This document shows positions 1 to 6,520 of a DNA stretch of 19,988 nucleotides, one piece after another (within the stretch, counting starts at the first letter, position 1; every line of letters starts with the position of its first letter). Below the pieces are notes generated by a model that saw only the letters and a list, made by a program, of their open reading frames with translations, had not been told where the DNA came from and made no database searches. This DNA comes from Verrucomicrobia bacterium UBA1412. GTDB taxonomy: Bacteria > Verrucomicrobiota > Verrucomicrobiia > Limisphaerales > UBA1412. The stretch spans positions 1 to 19,988 of the forward strand of contig DBPU01000103.1 in the NCBI GenBank assembly GCA_002305615.1, read 5' to 3'. The position numbers were made by a program, and so were the translations under genes.

Positions 1-165
1 CTCTCGGTGGGACTCTTTTTGAAATGGGGCAGCCCTGGCATCCCTGTCGCCGGTGCCATTTCTATGATAGTGCCCCTGTTTGTAACACCCATTGTAAGCC
101 TTTTAACGCCTCCACCCAGTCCAGAACGAATCAAACAGATTTTTGGAGACGGAGAGAAAAACTAA
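1..165 (+). CDS. C-terminal end of a probable sodium:solute symporter (partial)
   Basis: The open frame enters from the left edge and stops with TAA at 163-165, giving 54 residues. The tail has a hydrophobic membrane stretch (GAISMIVPLFVTPIVSLL) followed by a short polar end, TPPPSPERIKQIFG. A last helix followed by a T-P-P-x-x-x-E-x-I tail is familiar from the solute:sodium symporter (SSS) family, which imports sugars, amino acids or other small solutes with sodium across the inner membrane. Only the tail is visible, so neither substrate nor subfamily can be given. An A-rich stretch and a hairpin at 187-209 follow the stop. Another polytopic membrane protein cannot be excluded. Confidence 0.55.
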   Translation, partial: LSVGLFLKWGSPGIPVAGAISMIVPLFVTPIVSLLTPPPSPERIKQIFGDGEKN

Positions 166-186
166 AAACAGAAAAACAGAAAAAAA

Positions 187-209
187 GGTTTGCCCAATTC
201 GGGCAAATC
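187..209. terminator. 9-bp hairpin between the symporter and the STAS gene
   Basis: GGTTTGCCC pairs with GGGCAAATC around the loop AATTC, with one G-T wobble. On the plus strand no real T-run follows. On the minus strand the stem is followed directly by a run of seven T and further T-rich sequence, which is the form of an intrinsic terminator. It could stop antisense transcription leaving the STAS gene, or act as a plus-strand 3' end or leader hairpin. The stem contains the TTG at 190, which argues against that codon being the STAS start. Confidence 0.5.
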
Positions 210-225
210 AAGTGTACTGATTGTT

Positions 226-912
226 ATGCAAATCGAAGTAAGCGAAATGTTGGGAGCAGCGGTTCTGAAAGTCGCCGGCAGACTTAATGCCGATGTGGTA
301 GCCGAGTTTGAATCTCGCTGCAATGCTGCCCTTGAACAATATGGCAACCAACTGGTTTTGGATTTCTCCGCACTGGAGTACCTGAGCTCTGCAGGCTTGT
401 GCGGAATCCTCACCATTGGCAAAAAAGTGAAGAACGCTGAAGGGAATTTGTCTATTTGCGTTCCTTTCGGAACCGTGCGCCAAATTTTGGAACTGGCCGG
501 CTTCAACCAGATATTCCCCATTCATGAAAATCTGGAAAAAGCGTTGAAAGCCAATACAAAGGATTTCGGCGCATCGGCCGCTATTCGGACAGACCCCTCC
601 AATAAGGTAAAAATTATCTGCGTCAGCGGTAGAGTGGATGCGGAAAGAGTTCCGGAGTTCAAATCCTACTATACGCCCTTATTGCAGGCCGGAAATCTCT
701 ACTTTGTCTTTAACTTTGCCGAAGTGGACTACATGAGCTCGGCCGGGCTCTGCGCAATTTTGGAACTGGGCAAAGAGTTGAAAAAGACTGGTGGCAAAAT
801 GGCCATCTATATCCCCAGTGGTACCGTGCGCCATATTCTCGAAATTTCAGGCTTTGCAGATATGTTCCCTCTTTGCGACTCCGAAGAGGAAGCCGTCTGG
901 GAAGTTCTTTAA
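226..912 (+). CDS. Tandem STAS-domain protein (anti-anti-sigma factor-like)
   Basis: The protein has 228 residues and two STAS domains, roughly residues 1-105 and 126-225. STAS domains of the SpoIIAA/RsbV type bind anti-sigma kinases and are switched by phosphorylation of one serine. Both copies carry SSAGLC where SpoIIAA has DSSGLG, so the phosphorylatable Ser is kept (Ser55 and Ser172) but the preceding Asp is Ser. The two copies also share a GTVR-x-ILE-x-x-GF stretch, so they probably arose by internal duplication. ATG at 226 is chosen because the first STAS strand begins there. An upstream in-frame TTG at 190 lies inside a hairpin and has no usable ribosome site. No signal peptide or membrane segment is seen, so it is cytosolic. 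No anti-sigma kinase or phosphatase gene is adjacent, so the partner is unknown. Confidence 0.85.
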   Translation: MQIEVSEMLGAAVLKVAGRLNADVVAEFESRCNAALEQYGNQLVLDFSALEYLSSAGLCGILTIGKKVKNAEGNLSICVPFGTVRQILELAGFNQIFPIHENLEKALKANTKDFGASAAIRTDPSNKVKIICVSGRVDAERVPEFKSYYTPLLQAGNLYFVFNFAEVDYMSSAGLCAILELGKELKKTGGKMAIYIPSGTVRHILEISGFADMFPLCDSEEEAVWEVL

Positions 913-961
913 TTTAATTTCGGAATATCGCTCCAAAACCCTTGTCCGGGCGTGAAAACCT

Positions 962-994
962 CCTTTCCTACAGCGGGGAAGGTGTTTGTTTTGT
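962..994 (+). terminator. Intrinsic terminator-like hairpin after the STAS gene
   Basis: CCTTTCC (962-968) pairs with GGGAAGG (976-982) around a 7-base loop, with one T-G wobble. TGTTTGTTTTGT follows at 983-994. Position and form fit a rho-independent terminator for the STAS gene. It ends only nine bases before the ATG of the next gene, so it may also limit read-through into the glycosyltransferase block. Confidence 0.5.
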
Positions 995-1003
995 AGTAAA
1001 GGC

Positions 1004-1804
1004 ATGAGCGTTCAATCTGTTGCATATCAAAAGCTGCCAATCAGCGTTTGCATGATTTCCGGTGCGGAAGCCCATCGGATTGGCAAAGCTTTGGAAAGCG
1101 TTCATTCCTGGGCTTCAGAGATTATCGTTGTTTTGAACCAGGAGGTCTCCGATGACACCGATTCCATCGCGGCCGGCTATGGGGCAAAAGTTTATCGCGA
1201 ACCCTGGAAAGGACACATCGCCCAGAAAAACAGCGCCGCGGAGAAAGCCTCACAACCCTGGATTCTCGGACTGGATGCAGATGAAGTCGTCTCGGATCCC
1301 TTGCGAGAGGAATTTTTCCGCACGCTCTCTGATGCAAAACTGACCAGCACCTTCAGCGGGTTTGACTTCCCTCGCCTCTCCTTTTTCCAGGGACGATGGA
1401 TACGCCATGGTGATTGGTATCCGGATCGCCAACTCCGGCTCTGGAAGCGCGGAGCCGCAGTCTGGGGCGGCATCAATCCCCATGATCGCTTGATTCTAAA
1501 CGGAAAAAAAGGGAGGCTTCACGCCAATCTTCTCCATTACACTGGTGAATCCATAGATAAGATGATTTCTAAAATAGCCCCCTACAGCGACGGATTCATT
1601 GAGAATTTCCGGCAATCGGGCAAAGCTCCCAGTGTTTTGGATTTAGGGTTTCGTCCCTTTTACCGATTTTTCCGCGCTTACATTCTCCGTCTCGGTTTTC
1701 TGGACGGCTGGCAAGGCTATTTCATCGCTTCCACTAATGCCTATTCAGCCGCGGTTCGTTACTCTAAAACCTTTGCCCATCCCGACTCCTCAGGGAATCA
1801 GTGA
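1004..1804 (+). CDS. Family 2 glycosyltransferase, WaaE/KdtX-like
   Basis: This 266-residue protein is a GT-A fold, family 2 glycosyltransferase. The N-terminus (LPISVCMISGAEAHRIGKAL, residues 11-30) is the nucleotide-binding strand. DAD at 91-93 is the metal-binding DXD-type motif. The central WKGHIAQKN and the later WYPDRQLRLWKR resemble the WaaE/KdtX group, which adds a sugar to the lipopolysaccharide inner core at the cytosolic face of the inner membrane. The exact donor and acceptor are not readable. ATG 1004 is chosen over an in-frame TTG at 986, because the purine-rich stretch near that TTG is one arm of the terminator hairpin. The ribosome site is weak. The stop overlaps the next start by one base (TGATG), which indicates co-translation. 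Confidence 0.82.
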   Translation: MSVQSVAYQKLPISVCMISGAEAHRIGKALESVHSWASEIIVVLNQEVSDDTDSIAAGYGAKVYREPWKGHIAQKNSAAEKASQPWILGLDADEVVSDPLREEFFRTLSDAKLTSTFSGFDFPRLSFFQGRWIRHGDWYPDRQLRLWKRGAAVWGGINPHDRLILNGKKGRLHANLLHYTGESIDKMISKIAPYSDGFIENFRQSGKAPSVLDLGFRPFYRFFRAYILRLGFLDGWQGYFIASTNAYSAAVRYSKTFAHPDSSGNQ

Positions 1805-2607
1805 TGACCCTCACCCTCATAGTCAGCTCATATAATCAGCTTGACCTCTTAAAACGAGTCCTGTTGGGGGTAACCCGTCAAAAAGCTCCTCCGGATGAAG
1901 TCATTTTGGCAGATGATGGCTCCACCGACAAAACCCAAACGTTTTTCTTGGAATGGTCGAAAAAGCGAACCTTTCCCACGCACTTACTCTCACAACCGCA
2001 CGAGAACTTCAGAAAAGCGAGAATTTTGAATCAAGCCATCAGTACTTCCCGAAGCGACTACATTGTTTTTCTGGATGGCGACTCTATTCCTCATCCTTTT
2101 TTTGTAGCAGATCATCGCCAATTGGCTCGGAAAAATTTCTTCGTTCAGGGGCACCGCGCTCTGGTCGATAAAAAAGCACTGAGTTATTTTGGCTACAACT
2201 CTCTCTGTCTGGATTCTCTCAGGGCCCTATTCACATTTCAGCTTAAAGGAATTAAACACGCTTTTCGCTGGCCAAAAGCACTTACCCGCATCCGCACGGA
2301 TTTGCATGGAATCAGGGGTTGCAATCTGGGACTCTGGCGTGAGGACCTCCTCAAAATCAATGGCTATAACGAAGACTTTGTCGGATGGGGCCGCGAGGAT
2401 AGCGAGTTGGCAGTCCGCCTCATAAATGGGGGCTCTAAACGCATGGATGTGCGCGGCCGGGCGTGCTGCTTCCATCTTTGGCACCCTCCTGCCCCACGCA
2501 CCGAATTGCACCAAAACGATCTGCTCCTGGAGCAAGCCCTCCGGGACGGTCATGTCCGTTGTCAAAATGGAATTAAGAAAGGAACGAATGAAAGTACTCC
2601 ATCTTAA
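1804..2607 (+). CDS. Family 2 glycosyltransferase with galactosyltransferase-type C-terminus
   Basis: This 267-residue GT-A enzyme begins with the typical LIVSSYNQLDLLKR strand. It carries DDGS at 37-40 for nucleotide binding and DGD at 91-93 as the DXD metal motif. Residues 170-210 hold RGCNLGLWRED and GWGREDSELA, the C-terminal glycosyltransferase module seen in bacterial GT2 enzymes that add hexoses or hexosamines to surface glycans. The ED pair at 198-199 is the probable catalytic-base region. ATG 1804 overlaps the previous TGA. A GTG at 1801 is the only nearby alternative. The 3' end overlaps the next gene by 20 bases. It probably works with its neighbours on lipopolysaccharide core or another surface glycan; the sugar is unknown. 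Confidence 0.82.
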   Translation: MTLTLIVSSYNQLDLLKRVLLGVTRQKAPPDEVILADDGSTDKTQTFFLEWSKKRTFPTHLLSQPHENFRKARILNQAISTSRSDYIVFLDGDSIPHPFFVADHRQLARKNFFVQGHRALVDKKALSYFGYNSLCLDSLRALFTFQLKGIKHAFRWPKALTRIRTDLHGIRGCNLGLWREDLLKINGYNEDFVGWGREDSELAVRLINGGSKRMDVRGRACCFHLWHPPAPRTELHQNDLLLEQALRDGHVRCQNGIKKGTNESTPS

Positions 2608-3745
2608 CACGATGCTTCGCGGCGGCGGCACAGATGACCAATGCGTCAAAGTCGTCGCAGGCCTGCGTTCTCTAGGTGTGGATGCGCGAATCATGGGCCC
2701 GGGAGGATGCGAGTTTTGTTCTCAACTGCAGTCCTTTCAAATTCCCCAGATTGCCACTCCGCCCGAAGGTCCACTCAAAATTCATTTCATGAGGACGGTA
2801 GCGCGAGAAATTCGCACTGGGGGCTATGACATCGTCCATGCCCATCATGGACGGGACTACTGGCCCACATTCCTCTCCGTAGCTCTTTCCCTTCGGCGTC
2901 CCAAAATCGTCTTCACGCGCCATCTGGCCAAGAGTCCACGCTCACTCCCCAGCAGATTTTTCCTGCTTCGGCTTTGTGACCGGGTAATTGCCGTTTCTGA
3001 GTTCACACAACAGGTCATGAAAGAGGGCTTCAATGATCCCGATTCTCCGGAGCCCGAACGCCACTACCGCCCCCGGCTCCTGGGGAACACTTCTAAAATT
3101 TCCGTCATCCCCTGCTGTATTGATACCGAGCGCTTTTACCCCCAGCCTCCTTCAGCTCAACTTCTAAAAGAGTGGAATCTGAGCCCCGATCATTTTATTT
3201 TTGCAGTCGTAGGCGGCTATGATCACCCTCGCGGCAAAGGTCAGCGCGAATACCTCAAGGCAGCCGCGCTCATCCACAAACAAATCCCCTCTGCGCGCTT
3301 TCTCATCATAGGCCGAGGATCGCTCGCCGAAACGCTGAAGCAGGATATTCAACAGCTGGGGCTCGAAGGCAAGGCGTCCCTCGCTCCTTACTCGCACGAT
3401 ATGCCCTCAGTCATGAACTCCATCCATTGTCTGGTACATCCCGCCATCGGAACAGAATCATTCGGTTTGGTTTTGCTGGAGGCTTTCGCTTGCGGTCGTC
3501 CGGTTATCGCCTCAGCTCTGGACGGCATCCCAGAGGCTTTTCACGTCGTAGGACGCGGAGAGCTGGTTCCCCCAGAAAATATTGAAGCCTTGGCACACTC
3601 CATGAAGAATATTTTTGAAAATGGTTCTTCCCCCTCCGAAGCTGAGCGAAAAGCCATGCACATACAGGTAAAAACGGAGGCCTCGCTTCCAGTCATGGCG
3701 TCTCGCACTTATAAACTTTACAAACAAATTTTGAATCATGCGTAG
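2588..3745 (+). CDS. Family 4 (GT-B) glycosyltransferase
   Basis: The 385-residue protein has two Rossmann-like halves. The N-terminal half starts MKVLHLNTMLRGGGTD and contains VHAHHGRD near residue 83, as in GT4 enzymes. The C-terminal half has VVGGYDHPRGKGQ near 207 and the family's E-x7-E motif at E290 and E298 (ESFGLVLLEAF), which binds the sugar nucleotide. These enzymes extend lipopolysaccharide or capsule chains as retaining transferases. ATG 2588 is preceded by AAAGGA at good spacing. It lies inside the last 20 bases of the upstream gene, typical of translational coupling. The frame is open further upstream to 2426, but that extension would sit on top of the preceding GT2 gene and does not look like protein of this family. 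Confidence 0.87.
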   Translation: MKVLHLNTMLRGGGTDDQCVKVVAGLRSLGVDARIMGPGGCEFCSQLQSFQIPQIATPPEGPLKIHFMRTVAREIRTGGYDIVHAHHGRDYWPTFLSVALSLRRPKIVFTRHLAKSPRSLPSRFFLLRLCDRVIAVSEFTQQVMKEGFNDPDSPEPERHYRPRLLGNTSKISVIPCCIDTERFYPQPPSAQLLKEWNLSPDHFIFAVVGGYDHPRGKGQREYLKAAALIHKQIPSARFLIIGRGSLAETLKQDIQQLGLEGKASLAPYSHDMPSVMNSIHCLVHPAIGTESFGLVLLEAFACGRPVIASALDGIPEAFHVVGRGELVPPENIEALAHSMKNIFENGSSPSEAERKAMHIQVKTEASLPVMASRTYKLYKQILNHA

Positions 3746-3814
3746 TCTCTCCTCACCCCAGCCCAAAACGCCTCCCAGAATCCTTTCACCATGGGAAGGG
3801 AAGACACCACCCCC

Positions 3815-3850
3815 TAAATAATCTTGAATATCCCCCTCCAAGATTGTTTA
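3815..3850. other. 12-bp AT-rich hairpin before the acyltransferase gene
   Basis: TAAATAATCTTG (3815-3826) pairs with CAAGATTGTTTA (3839-3850) around a 12-base C-rich loop, with one G-T wobble. It sits in the 126-base gap between the GT4 gene and the acyltransferase. No T-run follows, so it is not a textbook terminator. It may be an mRNA processing or stability element, or an operator. Nothing else in this gap is recognisable. Confidence 0.4.
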
Positions 3851-3871
3851 ATCAGTCGGAGTTCATTATTG

Positions 3872-4681
3872 ATGAATGCAGTTCAACGGATGGATGATGC
3901 CAAATGCGGCAAGGGCGATTTGCCTTTGACCGTACCGGTTTTTCGTCGACTGGGCTGGGGCGAACTCTGGAAGTATCCTCTTCCTTATCTTCCTGTTATT
4001 GATAGATTTGTCATCAAATGGCTTGTGCTTCTATTCCAGAAAATGACTCTGGATATCACTGGCTTGGAGAACGTCCAACCGGGACGCGACCCTTTTATCC
4101 TCGCTATGAATCACAATCAGAAGCCTGAAGCCATCGCGATTTCCTCGCTCATATTTTTTTATCGAAGCGGCAAAAAAATACATTTTTTTTCTGATTGGAA
4201 TTTCCAACTCATCCCCTTCGTGAGTTACATTATCCGCCGCTCTGAGGTGATCACCCTCACTCGCAAGTCCGCGAAACCTAAAATTTTAAACGTTTTTAAA
4301 CCTTTGTTTGAGCTCCCGGAGCCGCCTTTTGAAGTTGCCAAGAAAAAACTGGCAGCGGGTGCCTCCGTCGGAGTCTATCCTGAGGGGACAATTAACCGGG
4401 ACCCCAAGCGACTGCTGAGGGGCTTTCCGGGAATGGCGCGCCTTTCCATTGAATCGGGCCGCCCGGTTATTCCCATGGGGATAAGTTTTCCCAACCTTCC
4501 GAAAGGGAAGAATATTCCCGACTGGGAACCAATGCATATATCCATAGGCAAACCGATGTACCCTCCTGTCGTTGAGGAAGTGGCAAAGTTGGAAGATGCC
4601 CGGGATTGGCATGCGGAGATTATGAGTGAAATCTCAAAACTCTCCGGCAAGGAATGGTGCGGGAATTCTTTACGAAAGTGA
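3872..4681 (+). CDS. PlsC-like lysophospholipid/O-acyltransferase
   Basis: The 269-residue protein has the ordered motifs of the glycerolipid acyltransferase superfamily. They are NHNQKPEA (residues 80-87, motif I), YPEGT (169-173, motif III), and the downstream GFPGMARLS and PVIPMGI blocks. Such enzymes transfer a fatty acyl group from acyl-ACP or acyl-CoA to a hydroxyl, classically the sn-2 position of lysophosphatidate and, in OlsA-type enzymes, a lyso-aminolipid. Motif I is H-x4-E (H81, E86) rather than the common H-x4-D. The gene lies eight bases or less from a GNAT N-acyltransferase, which favours an aminolipid role over general phospholipid synthesis; this is inference. ATG 3872 has a GGAG about ten bases upstream. 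In-frame TTG 3824 and ATG 3890 are alternatives. Confidence 0.8.
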   Translation: MNAVQRMDDAKCGKGDLPLTVPVFRRLGWGELWKYPLPYLPVIDRFVIKWLVLLFQKMTLDITGLENVQPGRDPFILAMNHNQKPEAIAISSLIFFYRSGKKIHFFSDWNFQLIPFVSYIIRRSEVITLTRKSAKPKILNVFKPLFELPEPPFEVAKKKLAAGASVGVYPEGTINRDPKRLLRGFPGMARLSIESGRPVIPMGISFPNLPKGKNIPDWEPMHISIGKPMYPPVVEEVAKLEDARDWHAEIMSEISKLSGKEWCGNSLRK

Positions 4682-4688
4682 TTATAAT

Positions 4689-5378
4689 ATGTCTGGTAGC
4701 TCCAAAATAAGCGCTCTGAAAATCACAACTGAGGCCCAACGCCAGCAGGCGTTGCAGGTCCTCAGTGTCATTTATTGTCAGGAAAAAAATTGGGTCGGCA
4801 ATGTGGATAAGGTCTTCGAAGTTTCAGACATGACCCATCCCTCCGTCTCATGGTTTCTGGCTCTTTCGGATGAGGAACCCGTTGGCGTTCTCCGCGTTCT
4901 CTACGAGCCTCCCCTGGACCTCTATAAAGAATACGGCTTTAAAAAACTCGATTGTCCCGTCGATGTGGAGTCTTGCGTCAAAGACCTGAAGATTGCAGAA
5001 ATTGGTCGCTTCGCGGTACTCCCGCAACACCGCCGCAATGTCTCCATCGTAGCGGCCCTGATGAAACTGGCCGTCATGGACACCTTGGAGCGTGGTTTCA
5101 CCCACTATATCACCGATATCTTTGAAGGTGAGGTTCACAGCCCCTATCAGTTCCATACTCGGGTTATGGGCTTCATCCCGGTGGCCACTCACGACGTAGG
5201 CGAGCTCAACTGTCCCAACCGTCGCATTACAATGGTGCTGGACCTGGCAGATTGCTATCATCGCACCAAGAAAAACGGTGGCTGGATTTTCCGAGCCCTC
5301 ACCTCAGATTGGGGTGAAGAACTCCACAAAAAAATGGAGAAATCCGTCCCATTGCTCAGGAGTTCTCTGGCCGATTAG
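4689..5378 (+). CDS. GNAT N-acyltransferase of the N-acyl amino acid/autoinducer synthase type
   Basis: The 229-residue cytosolic protein has a GNAT fold. The central strand pair EEPVGVLRVLYEP (62-74) is followed by IAEIGRFAVLPQHRRN (102-117), the E-x-x-R-x-x-V-x-x-x-x-R signature. That signature is shared by FeeM-type N-acyl amino acid synthases, acyl-homoserine-lactone synthases and, more distantly, OlsB-type ornithine N-acyltransferases. These enzymes join a fatty acyl group, usually from acyl-ACP, to an amino group. It starts seven bases after the PlsC-like gene, so the pair is probably co-transcribed and may make a two-chain aminolipid or an N-acyl amino acid. The amino acceptor cannot be deduced. 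The start is the ATG after a poor ribosome site; an open extension to 4626 overlaps the previous gene and is not used. Confidence 0.75.
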   Translation: MSGSSKISALKITTEAQRQQALQVLSVIYCQEKNWVGNVDKVFEVSDMTHPSVSWFLALSDEEPVGVLRVLYEPPLDLYKEYGFKKLDCPVDVESCVKDLKIAEIGRFAVLPQHRRNVSIVAALMKLAVMDTLERGFTHYITDIFEGEVHSPYQFHTRVMGFIPVATHDVGELNCPNRRITMVLDLADCYHRTKKNGGWIFRALTSDWGEELHKKMEKSVPLLRSSLAD

Positions 5379-5399
5379 TTAAAAGAATCTATCCTCCTG

Positions 5400-5422
5400 A
5401 AGAGTGACTTGGGGGGACTCTT
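5400..5422. terminator. Small hairpin between convergent genes
   Basis: AAGAGT (5400-5405) and ACTCTT (5417-5422) form a perfect 6-bp inverted repeat around an 11-base G-rich loop. It lies between the stop of the GNAT gene and the stop of recF, which meet end to end. No T-run follows on either side, so termination activity is only suggested by position. Confidence 0.3.
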
Positions 5423-6506
5423 ACGTCTCGAGGGGAAAAAGCTGTCCGCGCTGAATGCTCCATTCAGTCATTTTGAAGTCCATCTCCTGAGACCAGTTTT
5501 TGGAGGTGCAGGTCATAAACATCTGCCCTCTGCCTGATGCGACCCGGTTCAGTAGGGGTAAAAATGCCTGGCGCCTGTGTTGGTCCAGCTCTCCCATCAC
5601 GTCATCAATGAGAAGAACGGGCAGGACTCCGTGTACTTGCGTGAGATATTCTGCCTGCGCCATTTTCAGAGCCAATGCCCAGGTGCGTTTTTGTCCTTCG
5701 CTTCCCTGTCTTAACACCGGCACTCCGTTCATGAGAAAATCCAGATCGTCCCGGTGTGGCCCCACTACGGTGTAGCGCTGGGCCAGCTCCCTCTGTCGAC
5801 TCTGTGCCAGCTCTACTGAGAAATCTCCCTCCACATTGGGCCGGTAATAACACTGAACTTCCTCGCTCTTCTGGTTAGCAATCTTCGCATAAGTCAGGCA
5901 GACCGTAGAGCGGATTTTCTGAACCAATTCCGAACGTCTTCGAATAATTTCGCTTCCACTGGAGACCAACTCTCTGGAAAAACCGTCCAACACTCCGGCC
6001 GAAACTTTACCCGTCTTCAATGTCGCATTGCGGGAGCGCAAAGCCAATCCGTATCGCCGAAGGATTGTGAGGTAAGCCGAGTCCGTCTGAGCCAGGAGAA
6101 AATCCATATAGCGTCTCCGATACTGAGGACCTCCTTTAATCAAAAGCATATCTTCGGCACAAAATACGACAGCCCGGATCGTTCCGTAAATATCTTCAGT
6201 GCGGGCAATCCGGCGGCCATTCAAAACCAGATTCTTCTCCCGGGCCGACCAATAGGTTTTTACATGGTTTTCACGCTCGCCTACCAGGACTCCTCCCACA
6301 AAATATCCCTTCTGCCCTGCTCTCACCAACTGGGAATTGGGGACTCCCCGAAAAGATTTAAGCGTGCTCAGTAGGTAAATCGCTTCCAGGAGATTGCTCT
6401 TGCCCTGCCCGTTATCTCCCAGAAAAAGATGGAATCCCGGCTGAAACACGGCATCCAAAGCCGTATAATTCCTGAAATCTCGAAGTCTGAGCTCTTTTAG
6501 GTGCAT
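5421..6506 (-). CDS. recF: DNA replication and repair protein RecF
   Basis: The 361-residue protein is a full-length RecF, an SMC/Rad50-like ATPase that loads RecA at single-strand gaps with RecO and RecR. The N-terminus MHLKELRLRDFRNY is typical. Walker A is GDNGQGKSN (30-38). GPHRDDLDF (249-257) is the conserved RecF block. The ABC signature region is GSEGQKR (268-274), Walker B is LLIDD (298-302), and GELD (305-308) is the D-loop. ATG at 6506 is chosen from the family start; the frame is open further upstream over the end of the Sua5 gene. It is the last gene of a four-gene minus-strand run, 14 bases after the Sua5 stop. No dnaA, dnaN or gyrB is nearby, unlike the classical location. Confidence 0.93.
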   Translation of the reverse strand: MHLKELRLRDFRNYTALDAVFQPGFHLFLGDNGQGKSNLLEAIYLLSTLKSFRGVPNSQLVRAGQKGYFVGGVLVGERENHVKTYWSAREKNLVLNGRRIARTEDIYGTIRAVVFCAEDMLLIKGGPQYRRRYMDFLLAQTDSAYLTILRRYGLALRSRNATLKTGKVSAGVLDGFSRELVSSGSEIIRRRSELVQKIRSTVCLTYAKIANQKSEEVQCYYRPNVEGDFSVELAQSRQRELAQRYTVVGPHRDDLDFLMNGVPVLRQGSEGQKRTWALALKMAQAEYLTQVHGVLPVLLIDDVMGELDQHRRQAFLPLLNRVASGRGQMFMTCTSKNWSQEMDFKMTEWSIQRGQLFPLET

Positions 6507-6520
6507 AAGCCTGCCCAGAA

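Noticed and set aside
190..225. TTG start for the STAS protein adding 12 residues
   Set aside because: The codon is buried in a hairpin stem, has no usable ribosome site and the STAS domain begins at the ATG at 226.
24..287. Out-of-frame ORF across the symporter tail and STAS leader
   Set aside because: It overlaps two real genes in another frame, is Arg/Cys/Ser-rich and has no domain.
2426..2587. Upstream extension of the GT4 glycosyltransferase
   Set aside because: It lies entirely over the GT2 coding sequence, has no glycosyltransferase features, and ATG 2588 has a good ribosome site and the family N-terminus.
3782..3799. CCTTTC-N6-GGAAGG hairpin resembling the one at 962-982
   Set aside because: It has only six pairs including a wobble and no T-run, so the similarity is probably chance.
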